This document shows positions 1 through 5,700 of a DNA stretch of 8,743 nt, piece by piece; position 1 is the stretch's first letter, and the number at the start of each line of letters is the position of its first letter. Source of the stretch: Nitrososphaerota archaeon (lineage in GTDB: Archaea > Thermoproteota > Nitrososphaeria > Nitrososphaerales > Nitrosopumilaceae); contig JAGWGO010000044.1 in assembly GCA_028867395.1 (NCBI GenBank), forward strand, positions 1 to 8,743, in the 5' to 3' direction. Both the position numbers and the translations under genes were made by a program. The notes below the pieces were generated by a model. It made no database searches and had not been told where the DNA came from. It saw only the letters and a list, made by a program, of their open reading frames with translations.

Positions 1-284
1 ACCGCAATGCCTGTAGCATATGCTGGCGTTGGATCTGAGCCTGCTGTGCTAGGTTCTTGAATTCCACCGGAGCCTAAGGTATATTGGGTACCAGTTGGTG
101 TGCCTAGAGGAATGCCACCTTGCTGGCCTTGTGCTGATTGTTGGGCAATTTGGTTACCTCCCTGTTGCACGTTTTGCTGCAACTGAGATGCCTCTTGTGC
201 AAATGCATGTGGTGCTAGAGTCACAACTGCAACCATAGCAAAGACACCAAGCAGTACGCTTGTTTGTTTAGACTTGACGTTCAT
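1..284 (-). CDS. Secreted Gln/Gly-rich protein of unknown function (5' part; runs off the window)
   Basis: The frame is open from the ATG at 284 to the window edge, giving 94 residues. The N-terminus is a clear Sec signal peptide: a basic start (MNVKSKQ), a hydrophobic core (VLLGVFAMVAVVTLA) and an AFA-Q cleavage site near residue 29. The mature part is low in complexity, rich in Gln, Gly, Ser and Pro, and looks like a flexible linker at the start of an exported protein. GAGG lies 4 bases before ATG 284 and can act as a Shine-Dalgarno site. An in-frame ATG at 293 would add MRT and overlap the upstream gene's stop as ATGA, so the exact start is open. I do not recognise the family; the functional part probably lies outside the window. 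Confidence 0.75.
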   Translation of the reverse strand, partial: MNVKSKQTSVLLGVFAMVAVVTLAPHAFAQEASQLQQNVQQGGNQIAQQSAQGQQGGIPLGTPTGTQYTLGSGGIQEPSTAGSDPTPAYATGIA

Positions 285-289
285 AGTCC

Positions 290-472
290 TCATTTAAGTG
301 ATAAATACCTCAAAATAAAAAGTTCTCCTTGGGTACCACGAATGGGTACTATATGCACGCTATACCTATAACCCTCTTGATGAATGAGGCCATTTTCAAC
401 GTTGATAATCAACAAACCAGTTAAGTTCTTATTTACTTTACAGATAGAAACGAGCGCATCAGATTTCGACAT
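290..472 (-). CDS. Small protein of unknown function, 60 residues
   Basis: A short frame starts at ATG 472 and ends with TGA, touching the start of the secreted-protein gene. In its favour, a strong TATA-like stretch (TTTAATTAAATA on the minus strand, 497-508) lies about 30 bases before the ATG, as for the other genes here, and the close spacing downstream suggests co-transcription. The protein alternates hydrophobic and polar residues (LTGLLIINVENGLIHQEG) like beta strands and has no signal peptide or membrane segment. The middle faintly resembles roadblock/LC7-like strands, but I do not rely on that. It may be a short complete protein, a remnant of a longer one, or a leader of the downstream gene. 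Confidence 0.45.
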   Translation of the reverse strand: MSKSDALVSICKVNKNLTGLLIINVENGLIHQEGYRYSVHIVPIRGTQGELFILRYLSLK

Positions 473-496
473 CCTACCATCCCCTTTTGCGCTCGC

Positions 497-508
497 TATT
501 TAATTAAA
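497..508 (-). promoter_or_regulatory. TATA box for the 290-472 gene
   Basis: Minus-strand TTTAATTAAATA is centred about 31 bases before ATG 472. Archaeal transcription usually starts about 25-28 bases after the box centre, which predicts a leader of only a few bases. Confidence 0.5.
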
Positions 509-521
509 TTCAGATCTTAGA

Positions 522-1553
522 TCAAGGTACTAGAATGGCTCTTCCTTGGATTTTTCCTGCTTCGAGGTTTTCAATGGCTTTGCCTACTTCGCTTAGTTTG
601 AACTGGCTAACAGGAGTCTTGAGCCTGCCTGTACGATATAAACCGATTACCTCACCAAGCTCGTTATAGTTCCCCCAAAGAGAAGCAATTACACTATACT
701 CGTTTACAACCGATCGAAATATTGGAAGGTCAAACGAGTTGCCCATTAGTCCTACCAGTACCAAAGTTCCTTTCTTTCTCAAACTCGCAATTCCAGTATC
801 TAGAGTTTCTTTAGAGGAGACCATATCCAATACCACATCAACGCGATGATCGCCGGTTATTTTCTTAAGAGACGATTTCACATCTTCCTCTCTTGAGTTG
901 ATAATATAGTCAGAGCCCATCTCTTTTGCAAGTCTTGCCTTGGCCTCATTTCGGACCACAGAAATTACACTTGTAGGAGACAACAATTTCAGGTACTGTA
1001 TTGCATAACAACCAAGGCCTCCTACTCCAAACACCAATGTGAAACTATTTGGATTTAGCAGGTGACGAACCTTCTTTACTGCTCTATATGGTGTAAGTCC
1101 AGCATCGGTTAACGGGGCAACATGTTTAGGGTCTAATCCTTTTGCTTTTACAAGAAACCTGTATGTTGGAACATGCATGTATTCTGCATATCCTCCGTCA
1201 TATTCTGATAGCCCTGGCCATTTAGGAGAGATACAGAGTTGCTCATCTCCTCCCTTGCAGAATTCACAGATTCCGCATCCCCACCCGCCAAATACTGCAA
1301 CAACATCACCTTTTGCAAGGCCCTGAACAGAGTCACCTACTTCTTCAACATAGCCTGCTGTCTCATGTCCAACAGTAATAGGGAGCTTGACACGAAGGGT
1401 ATCCTTCCATTCGCCATGCATGAAATGTATGTCACTGTGGCATACGCCAGCGGCACCAACTCTAATTGTAACACCCTCGCCTTTTGGCTTTGGGAGATCA
1501 ACCTCATCCAATTGTAATGATTCGTTATATTTGTGAAGTCTTGCTGTTTTCAA
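522..1553 (-). CDS. Zinc-dependent medium-chain alcohol dehydrogenase
   Basis: This 343-residue protein has the usual length and layout of the zinc alcohol dehydrogenase family, which interconverts alcohols and aldehydes with NAD(P)H in the cytosol. Catalytic-zinc residues are Cys38 (GVCHSD), His63-Glu64 (GHE) and, by position, Asp150 (PLTDAGLTPY) where many relatives have Cys. The structural-zinc lobe has Cys93, Cys96, Cys99 and Cys107. The Rossmann fingerprint GVGGLG is at 176-181. After the second Rossmann strand the usual NAD-binding Asp is replaced (ISVVRNEAK, Val200-Arg201), which hints at NADP(H); this is inference. The start is TTG 1553: an in-frame stop lies just upstream, no ATG fits the conserved N-terminus, and GGTGAT precedes it by 3 bases. 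The substrate cannot be read from sequence; semialdehyde reduction for carbon fixation is one possibility among many. Confidence 0.9.
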   Translation of the reverse strand: MKTARLHKYNESLQLDEVDLPKPKGEGVTIRVGAAGVCHSDIHFMHGEWKDTLRVKLPITVGHETAGYVEEVGDSVQGLAKGDVVAVFGGWGCGICEFCKGGDEQLCISPKWPGLSEYDGGYAEYMHVPTYRFLVKAKGLDPKHVAPLTDAGLTPYRAVKKVRHLLNPNSFTLVFGVGGLGCYAIQYLKLLSPTSVISVVRNEAKARLAKEMGSDYIINSREEDVKSSLKKITGDHRVDVVLDMVSSKETLDTGIASLRKKGTLVLVGLMGNSFDLPIFRSVVNEYSVIASLWGNYNELGEVIGLYRTGRLKTPVSQFKLSEVGKAIENLEAGKIQGRAILVP

Positions 1554-1556
1554 ATT

Positions 1557-1562
1557 ATCACC
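1557..1562 (-). promoter_or_regulatory. Shine-Dalgarno site that decides the TTG start of the alcohol dehydrogenase
   Basis: Minus-strand GGTGAT matches the anti-Shine-Dalgarno end of archaeal 16S rRNA and lies 3 bases before TTG 1553. The only nearby ATG, which overlaps this site, opens a frame that stops after four codons. Confidence 0.6.
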
Positions 1563-1580
1563 ATTTCATAGGAACTTCAT

Positions 1581-1589
1581 CATATTAAG
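1581..1589 (-). promoter_or_regulatory. TATA box for the alcohol dehydrogenase
   Basis: Minus-strand CTTAATATG is centred about 32 bases before the TTG start, predicting transcription from near 1558 and a very short leader. If transcription starts there, part of the Shine-Dalgarno site would be lost, so the true start may lie a few bases further upstream. Confidence 0.4.
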
Positions 1590-1645
1590 GTCGGTAGCAG
1601 ATTATCATTTATGAGAATAAAATTTCCCCATTTTAAAATCAAATG

Positions 1646-2119
1646 TTAATGCACTATCATTACTGCGCAGGGAGCCAGTTCAGATACTTTCCTGCTTACA
1701 CTTCCGAGGACTTTTAATTTGTTCAGACCGCGCAAGCCTTGACTACCTATTACTATCAGATCAATTTTTTTTCCCTTGGTATATTTTAGTATCATCTCGA
1801 CTGATTTTCCTGAAAGAATTTCATATCTTGCATCTACACCCTTTGATTTACAAACAGCTACATCTGCCAGAACTTCTCTTCTAGCTTGGGTTTTTACGGT
1901 TGCCATGAACTTTGCTATAGACTCCTCCAACAGCTTATCTTTTTGTAGTAGGCCAAGCAACATTCCAGGTGAAAACTCTTCTGGGTCTACTACGATAACA
2001 ACATGAATCTTTGATCCAAATCTTTTGGCTAACTTTATTGCATGAAAGAGCGCCTTTCTTGCAAATTTTGAGCCATCCATAGGAACAAGTATCTTTTCAA
2101 ATTTCACATCCTTATCCAT
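1646..2119 (-). CDS. UspA-family universal stress protein, 157 residues
   Basis: This is a single-domain Usp protein of typical length. It opens with the nucleotide-site strand KILVPMDGS (Asp15) and has the late loop GSQG (125-128) followed by GS (139-140). ATP-binding members have G-2x-G-9x-G-S/T; here ten residues, not nine, separate the second and third glycines, so ATP binding is likely but not certain. Such proteins are cytosolic dimers that bind ATP or AMP and respond to stress. The start is set at ATG 2119 because a TATA box lies 27 bases upstream and the homologous region begins here; upstream in-frame starts would add an odd hydrophobic extension (residues like YELVLSILIIMVLFM). It diverges from the CBS/zinc-finger gene. 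Downstream, an AT-rich stretch at 1612-1640 containing ATTTTAAAAT may terminate its transcript. Confidence 0.9.
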   Translation of the reverse strand: MDKDVKFEKILVPMDGSKFARKALFHAIKLAKRFGSKIHVVIVVDPEEFSPGMLLGLLQKDKLLEESIAKFMATVKTQARREVLADVAVCKSKGVDARYEILSGKSVEMILKYTKGKKIDLIVIGSQGLRGLNKLKVLGSVSRKVSELAPCAVMIVH

Positions 2120-2141
2120 GAAAAGAACCATAATTATTAGA

Positions 2142-2151
2142 ATACTTAAAA
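2142..2151 (-). promoter_or_regulatory. TATA box for the uspA gene at 1646-2119
   Basis: Minus-strand TTTTAAGTAT is centred about 27 bases before ATG 2119, so the mRNA should be leaderless. This supports 2119 as the start rather than a longer reading. Confidence 0.6.
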
Positions 2152-2170
2152 CCAATTCATAAATTTCAGT

Positions 2171-2205
2171 ATTGATATTCAACGTAGCTTGGAGATAGTA
2201 TCAAT
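2171..2205. repeat. Spaced inverted repeat between divergent promoters
   Basis: ATTGATA (2171-2177) and its exact complement TATCAAT (2199-2205) are separated by 21 bases. They lie between the two opposed TATA boxes (2142-2151 and 2221-2230), 15-20 bases from each. It could be a shared regulator site for uspA and the CBS/zinc-finger gene. Seven-base AT-rich arms can also arise by chance. Confidence 0.35.
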
Positions 2206-2220
2206 CTTGAGAAACACCTC

Positions 2221-2230
2221 TAAAATTAAA
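2221..2230 (+). promoter_or_regulatory. TATA box for the CBS/zinc-finger gene
   Basis: TAAAATTAAA is centred 28 bases before ATG 2254. It overlaps the more upstream in-frame ATG at 2230, which therefore cannot be on the transcript. Confidence 0.6.
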
Positions 2231-2253
2231 TGCTGTTGCTAGTATCCTATAAC

Positions 2254-2766
2254 ATGGCATTAGATCTACTCAACGAGCCTGTTTCCAAATTCACCAATCA
2301 CAAAATGACCACCGTTGAGAGCAATCTTACCATACAGGACGCTGCACAGGCAATGACAGAGTCCAAAGTCGACAGTATTTTGGTTTTTGAGAATAACAAT
2401 ATAATTGGAATTGTTACTGAAAAAGATATTCTCTATGATGTAGTCGCAAAGGGGCTTGACCCAACACGGACTACGCTAAAGCAAATCACCAAGAGTCCAC
2501 TCATAACTATTCCAAAGACAGCCCCAGTCAAAGAAGCATTAGACTTGATGAAAAAACACGACATACGTAGACTTGTTGTTATGGATAAACGCCCTATTGG
2601 CCTAATCACTCAAAAAATGGTATGCGGAAATCTACAAGGCCAAAACATCCTGCTGCCGGAACTTGAGATAAGCGATAAAACTTTTTGTCCCTATTGTTCG
2701 ATGCAATTCAAGGATACAAAATCTGTATGCGAGCACATAGACAAGGCGCATATAAAAAACAAGTAA
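2254..2766 (+). CDS. CBS-pair protein with C-terminal C2H2 zinc finger
   Basis: The 170-residue protein has two CBS motifs, about residues 14-66 (ending GIVTEKDIL) and 76-125 (ending IGLITQKMV), which together form one Bateman module. Such modules bind adenine nucleotides such as AMP, ATP or SAM and switch a partner domain. The partner here is a C-terminal finger with Cys145, Cys148, His161 and His166, spaced C-2x-C-12x-H-4x-H, the classical C2H2 spacing, with FCPYCSMQF at its start. A short linker (about 126-142) joins them. No membrane segment or signal peptide is present. The start at ATG 2254 is set by the TATA box. The finger suggests nucleic-acid or protein binding controlled by nucleotide level, but no target can be read from the sequence. 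It diverges from uspA. Confidence 0.85.
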   Translation: MALDLLNEPVSKFTNHKMTTVESNLTIQDAAQAMTESKVDSILVFENNNIIGIVTEKDILYDVVAKGLDPTRTTLKQITKSPLITIPKTAPVKEALDLMKKHDIRRLVVMDKRPIGLITQKMVCGNLQGQNILLPELEISDKTFCPYCSMQFKDTKSVCEHIDKAHIKNK

Positions 2767-2780
2767 ATAGAATACAAGTA

Positions 2781-2789
2781 ATTATATAA
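2781..2789 (+). promoter_or_regulatory. TATA box for the 2818-3396 gene
   Basis: ATTATATAA is centred about 33 bases before ATG 2818, predicting a leader of about 5 bases. It starts 15 bases after the stop of the CBS/zinc-finger gene, so the downstream gene has its own promoter. Confidence 0.55.
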
Positions 2790-2817
2790 GATAGTACGGG
2801 GCAGAGGAATCATTCGT

Positions 2818-3396
2818 ATGACTGTTAAGAGAAAGCCCCATCCTGCCAGACATGAAGATACAAGAAGTATAAGCTACAGGTTACCAGCTCATATCGTTAC
2901 AGAATTAGAGACAGAGGCAATGCAAAAGAAGATCTCACAAAATGTTCTTGTAAAGCAAATTTTAGAGAAATATGTCAATTGGGATAGGTTTGCCGAGAAC
3001 ATTGGAATGATACCTGTTCCAAAAGACATACTCAAGACATTAGGAGAGGAGATGGAGGGTGACACCATTAACAAGATTATAGATGTCATGATTCCACTAG
3101 TAAAGGACTGGGTAATGTTCATGAAGGGAAACTATGACTTGAAAAGGGCAATAGAAGCCTTTGAGGATTACATGAGAGCGTCTGGCATGACATCAGACCA
3201 CAGAATAGAAGGAGAGACACATCATTTCATTGTACAACACAATCTTGGAATAAAATGGTCTCTTTTCACAGAGATGCTCTTAAAACAGATCTTTTACCAA
3301 TTTCTTCCAAATCTTGCAGTCAAGTCCCGTACAACTCCAAACACGGCCATTGTTAGCAGTGCCCTCGGAGCTGACTTTAGCGAACATGAGTACTAG
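2818..3396 (+). CDS. Probable ribbon-helix-helix regulator with an unknown C-terminal domain
   Basis: The 192-residue soluble protein begins with a basic tail (MTVKRKPHPARHEDTR). It continues with a strand-helix-helix pattern at about 17-55 (SISYRLPAHIVTELETEA, then NVLVKQILEKYV) that fits a ribbon-helix-helix DNA-binding domain, in which the strand SISYRL would contact DNA as a dimer. The rest, 56-192, is mostly helical, with a conserved-looking stretch HFIVQHNLGIKWSLF at 136-150; I do not recognise this domain, which may sense a ligand or mediate assembly. It lies in a run of nucleotide-sensing and regulatory genes and ends at a bidirectional terminator. DNA binding is inferred from the N-terminus only. 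Confidence 0.7.
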   Translation: MTVKRKPHPARHEDTRSISYRLPAHIVTELETEAMQKKISQNVLVKQILEKYVNWDRFAENIGMIPVPKDILKTLGEEMEGDTINKIIDVMIPLVKDWVMFMKGNYDLKRAIEAFEDYMRASGMTSDHRIEGETHHFIVQHNLGIKWSLFTEMLLKQIFYQFLPNLAVKSRTTPNTAIVSSALGADFSEHEY

Positions 3397-3416
3397 TTTT
3401 AATCAAATTAAAAAAG
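3397..3416. terminator. Bidirectional terminator between convergent genes
   Basis: TTTTAAT-CAA-ATTAAAA is a perfect 7-3-7 inverted repeat directly after the TAG of the 2818-3396 gene. It is followed on the plus strand by an A-run that gives the minus-strand gene an oligo-T tract (CTTTTTTAATTT). Archaeal transcription ends at T-rich tracts, so it can serve both genes. Confidence 0.6.
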
Positions 3417-3430
3417 AGATTATGTGCCGT

Positions 3431-3763
3431 CTAATATGACGCGCACGAAGCAAATCCACTGATTTTCTCTATATCTGGATCTCTAGACAGGTTTACGAGG
3501 TCGGTCATGGATGCTCGTCCAACTACCCTAATTCCACGCTCGCCTTCTTTGGCAACCATGTAATGAGTCTCTAACTCGTACTTTTTCTTGTCCAAGTTGA
3601 CTCCTGGTTTGTAATGTATATCCAGCTCAACCTTGGGCTCTACATCCGTAAAGTTTCGCTCATAATACATTACGTCTGTTGCCAATTTTACATCGATCTT
3701 TCCTAACTTGCTGACAAGTTGATCTAGAAAACTGTCGTATTGCGTTCCCACATTTTGAGACAT
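3431..3763 (-). CDS. Conserved-looking protein of unknown function, 110 residues
   Basis: ATG 3763 is chosen because a TATA box lies 27 bases upstream; a TTG six bases earlier is less likely. The protein is soluble, with an amphipathic first helix (about 8-30), alternating strand-like segments (KVELDIHY, KYELETHYMV, GIRVVGRASM) and a short tail ending ISGFASCASY with a single Cys107. There is no signal peptide or membrane segment. I do not recognise the family. It is transcribed divergently from the winged-helix regulator across a palindrome, so it may be a target of that regulator; this is inference. Confidence 0.8.
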   Translation of the reverse strand: MSQNVGTQYDSFLDQLVSKLGKIDVKLATDVMYYERNFTDVEPKVELDIHYKPGVNLDKKKYELETHYMVAKEGERGIRVVGRASMTDLVNLSRDPDIEKISGFASCASY

Positions 3764-3785
3764 GAGCAAAAGTGGTCAATTTTGG

Positions 3786-3795
3786 TATTTAAAAC
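3786..3795 (-). promoter_or_regulatory. TATA box for the 3431-3763 gene
   Basis: Minus-strand GTTTTAAATA is centred 27 bases before ATG 3763 and is close to the archaeal TATA consensus. The mRNA should be leaderless. Confidence 0.65.
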
Positions 3796-3851
3796 GAAAA
3801 TAGCATTATCACGCGTGGTAAAAAAATCATATTTCTGTGCCTAAGTTGTAT

Positions 3852-3868
3852 GCATTGCATGGCAATGC
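3852..3868. promoter_or_regulatory. Palindromic operator candidate
   Basis: GCATTGC-ATG-GCAATGC is a perfect inverted repeat with 7-base arms and a 3-base centre. It ends 11 bases before the TATA box of the winged-helix gene (3880-3887), where an upstream-bound regulator could help or block TATA-binding protein and TFB. It lies in the 144-base gap between two divergent genes and is GC-richer than its surroundings. The simplest idea is an autoregulatory site for the adjacent winged-helix protein. Confidence 0.6.
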
Positions 3869-3879
3869 GGTCCTACTGG

Positions 3880-3887
3880 TTATATCA
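3880..3887 (+). promoter_or_regulatory. TATA box for the winged-helix regulator gene
   Basis: TTATATCA is centred about 25 bases before ATG 3908, consistent with a leaderless mRNA. Confidence 0.6.
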
Positions 3888-3907
3888 AAAACTCCCCAAT
3901 AGATCAC

Positions 3908-4342
3908 ATGCAAGTATTACAACAAGGAAAACAAGTCCAGGAGCAGACAACAAAAGATACTCTACTTGAAATCTTGGCAGACAAGTACTCGCGCACAATC
4001 CTCGAGTCAACAATAGACATGCCAAAGTCTGCAATTGACCTTAGCAATGAATGCGGAATACCAATCAGTACCGCATACCGTAGAGTGCAGAGACTACATG
4101 CACACAAGTTGCTCGGGATCTCAGGTTCCATCAGCCAGGATGGTAAAAAGTACTTTTTGTACAAATCAAAGATCAAGTCAATAATGACTTGTTTTAACAA
4201 CGGCGCAATCGAAATAGAGATTGTTCCTAATTCTACGCAAAATGAGAATAGGAACTCTAAATTTTTCAAAACAGAAATGATAATCAAGAATGAAAATAGT
4301 ATAGGTACTTTAAATTGGATAAAAAGAATAAAGACAGCATGA
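3908..4342 (+). CDS. ArsR-like winged-helix transcriptional regulator
   Basis: In this 144-residue protein the first half is a winged helix-turn-helix. Helix 1 is at about 16-34 (LEILADKYSRTILEST), and helix 2 with the recognition helix at about 40-66 (SAIDLSNECGIPISTAYRRV, with arginines 58, 59 and 62 facing DNA). The wing is at 71-85 around SQDGKKYFLY. This matches small archaeal ArsR/HTH_20-type repressors. No ArsR-style metal-binding CxC motif is present. The C-terminal third (about 100-144) is polar and possibly a dimer or partner region. It is divergent from the 3431-3763 gene across a perfect palindrome and overlaps the next gene as ATGA, so it may control both sides. Its ligand is unknown. 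Confidence 0.85.
   Translation: MQVLQQGKQVQEQTTKDTLLEILADKYSRTILESTIDMPKSAIDLSNECGIPISTAYRRVQRLHAHKLLGISGSISQDGKKYFLYKSKIKSIMTCFNNGAIEIEIVPNSTQNENRNSKFFKTEMIIKNENSIGTLNWIKRIKTA
4308..4317 (+). promoter_or_regulatory. TATA box inside the regulator gene, for the four-CBS gene
   Basis: CTTTAAATTG is centred about 27 bases before ATG 4339. It lies within the last codons of the winged-helix gene, so the four-CBS gene can be transcribed alone as well as with the regulator. Confidence 0.5.
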
Positions 4343-5199
4343 TGACAAAGGTGCAAAGGTTTACCACGCCAGTAATAACCCTAGGACCAGAGGACACCAT
4401 CAATGATGCATTATTCTTAATGCAAAAAAACGATATCAAACGAATTGCAATAGTAAGAGATAACTTGCCTATTGGCATAGTGACGGAACGTGACATAGGC
4501 AGATTCTTACAGTATGACAAGACAACAAAACCTCTTGACAAGATACCGCTTCAAGATTTAATGTCAAGGAACTTGGTCACAATACATTTTGATGATGAAG
4601 ATATCCCATTACAATCAGCTATTAGAATGGATACATTTCAAATTAGTTCAGTGATTGTTGTTGATAATGATGGTAAGCTGGTTGGAATAATAACAAAATC
4701 TGATCTAGCAAGGAACTTTGCCGCTCTATATAATCGAGTTTACAGAGTTGAAGATTACATGTCAAAAAAGATAATCACATGTCGCAAGGTAGATTCTCTG
4801 AACTTTGCCCTAGACATGTTAAACAAAAACAAGATCTCAAGGCTAGTTGTAACTGACAACGAAGGAAAACCTATCGGTGTAATTTCCTATGACACATTCT
4901 TGAGAAACAGCGGCTTTTTCAAGGCCAACAAGAGTACGCGTGACTATCTCTTGCCCAGTACAACTGCAAAAGAGATGAGAGTTGGCAACTTGGTAAAAGA
5001 TGAGTTACTAGCGGTAGACAAGGATGACGATCTTGCCAAAGCTGCAAAACTGATGACAGAGTACAAGGTAAGCGGAATTCCCGTAGTAGACAGCACGGGA
5101 AGTCTTGAAGGAATCGTAAGTTCCACTGATATCGTAAAGGCATACTCTGAGATAGAGACTCATTTTCGCCTAATCAAAAAAGATCCGCATTTTGTATGA
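4339..5199 (+). CDS. Four-CBS-domain protein (two Bateman modules)
   Basis: The 286-residue soluble protein is made almost wholly of four CBS motifs, at about residues 5-57 (ends GIVTERDIG), 72-127 (ends GIITKSDLA), 138-190 (ends GVISYDTF) and 213-268 (ends GIVSSTDIV). No enzyme, channel or DNA-binding domain is attached. CBS pairs bind adenosine nucleotides in the cytosol, and stand-alone proteins of this kind are thought to regulate partners. A longer linker (191-212) separates motifs 3 and 4. ATG 4339 overlaps the regulator's TGA (ATGA) and sits 27 bases after a TATA box; a second ATG follows at once at 4342. A TTG start at 4315 is possible but lies at the TATA box. The uspA gene follows 38 bases downstream, probably in one transcript. 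Confidence 0.9.
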   Translation: MMTKVQRFTTPVITLGPEDTINDALFLMQKNDIKRIAIVRDNLPIGIVTERDIGRFLQYDKTTKPLDKIPLQDLMSRNLVTIHFDDEDIPLQSAIRMDTFQISSVIVVDNDGKLVGIITKSDLARNFAALYNRVYRVEDYMSKKIITCRKVDSLNFALDMLNKNKISRLVVTDNEGKPIGVISYDTFLRNSGFFKANKSTRDYLLPSTTAKEMRVGNLVKDELLAVDKDDDLAKAAKLMTEYKVSGIPVVDSTGSLEGIVSSTDIVKAYSEIETHFRLIKKDPHFV

Positions 5200-5237
5200 G
5201 ATAGATTCTTTAGAGATAACTTTCTTGGTGCAGATGT

Positions 5238-5666
5238 ATGATTAAACATATCATGATTCCATATGACCAGTCAGACCCTGCCAACCGAGCATTGGAGGTC
5301 GCAACTGATTTGGCCAAAAAATATAGCGCACGTGTTAGTCTAGTATCATGTATCGTTCCTCAAGTCCCAATGGACCCTTCTATGGGCGCATCGTATGCTG
5401 AGACGTTGGTACTAATGCAAAAGAGTGCATCGAGCGTACTTGCAAAACTTGAATTAAGATTGAAGGAATCACAAGTACCTTTGAGCTCAATAGTTCTTAC
5501 TGGTGTTTCAATTACTGACGAGTTGCTTTCTTATGCAGAATCACACCAAGTAGACCTTATAGTAATGGGCTCACGCGGGCTTGGAGGTTTTAAGAAACTC
5601 TTGCTTGGCAGCGTGGCAAGCGGTGTCTCTCAGCATTCCAAGTGTCCCGTTCTTATAATAAAGTAA
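5238..5666 (+). CDS. UspA-family universal stress protein, 142 residues
   Basis: This is a standard single-domain Usp. The first strand is HIMIPYDQS (Asp10), and the ATP loop GSRG (111-114), nine residues, then GS (124-125) is the exact G-2x-G-9x-G-S pattern of ATP-binding members, so nucleotide binding is likely. It differs from the other Usp in this window in length and in this loop spacing, so the two are probably distinct paralogues. It lies 38 bases after the four-CBS gene on the same strand. GGTG at 5227-5230 lies 7 bases before the ATG and could serve as a Shine-Dalgarno site, which fits translation from a shared mRNA. Joint action with the CBS protein in energy or stress sensing is plausible but inferred. 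Confidence 0.92.
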   Translation: MIKHIMIPYDQSDPANRALEVATDLAKKYSARVSLVSCIVPQVPMDPSMGASYAETLVLMQKSASSVLAKLELRLKESQVPLSSIVLTGVSITDELLSYAESHQVDLIVMGSRGLGGFKKLLLGSVASGVSQHSKCPVLIIK

Positions 5667-5700
5667 GAATCTACGTTTTCATCAAATAATAGGATATGAA

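Noticed and set aside
1239..1517. Plus-strand open frame of 92 codons inside the alcohol dehydrogenase
   Set aside because: It lies opposite the well-supported dehydrogenase, has no promoter, and the product resembles nothing.
1630..1639. ATTTTAAAAT palindrome as a second promoter for the dehydrogenase
   Set aside because: It is about 80 bases before the start codon, much too far for the leaderless pattern here; a T-rich terminator after uspA fits better.
3904..4356. Minus-strand frame of 150 codons opposite the winged-helix gene
   Set aside because: It mirrors the regulator gene almost end to end. The regulator has a TATA box and a recognisable fold; this frame has neither.
4919..5143. Minus-strand frames opposite the four-CBS gene
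   Set aside because: No promoter, no recognisable product, and they are fully covered by CBS motifs 3-4 on the other strand.
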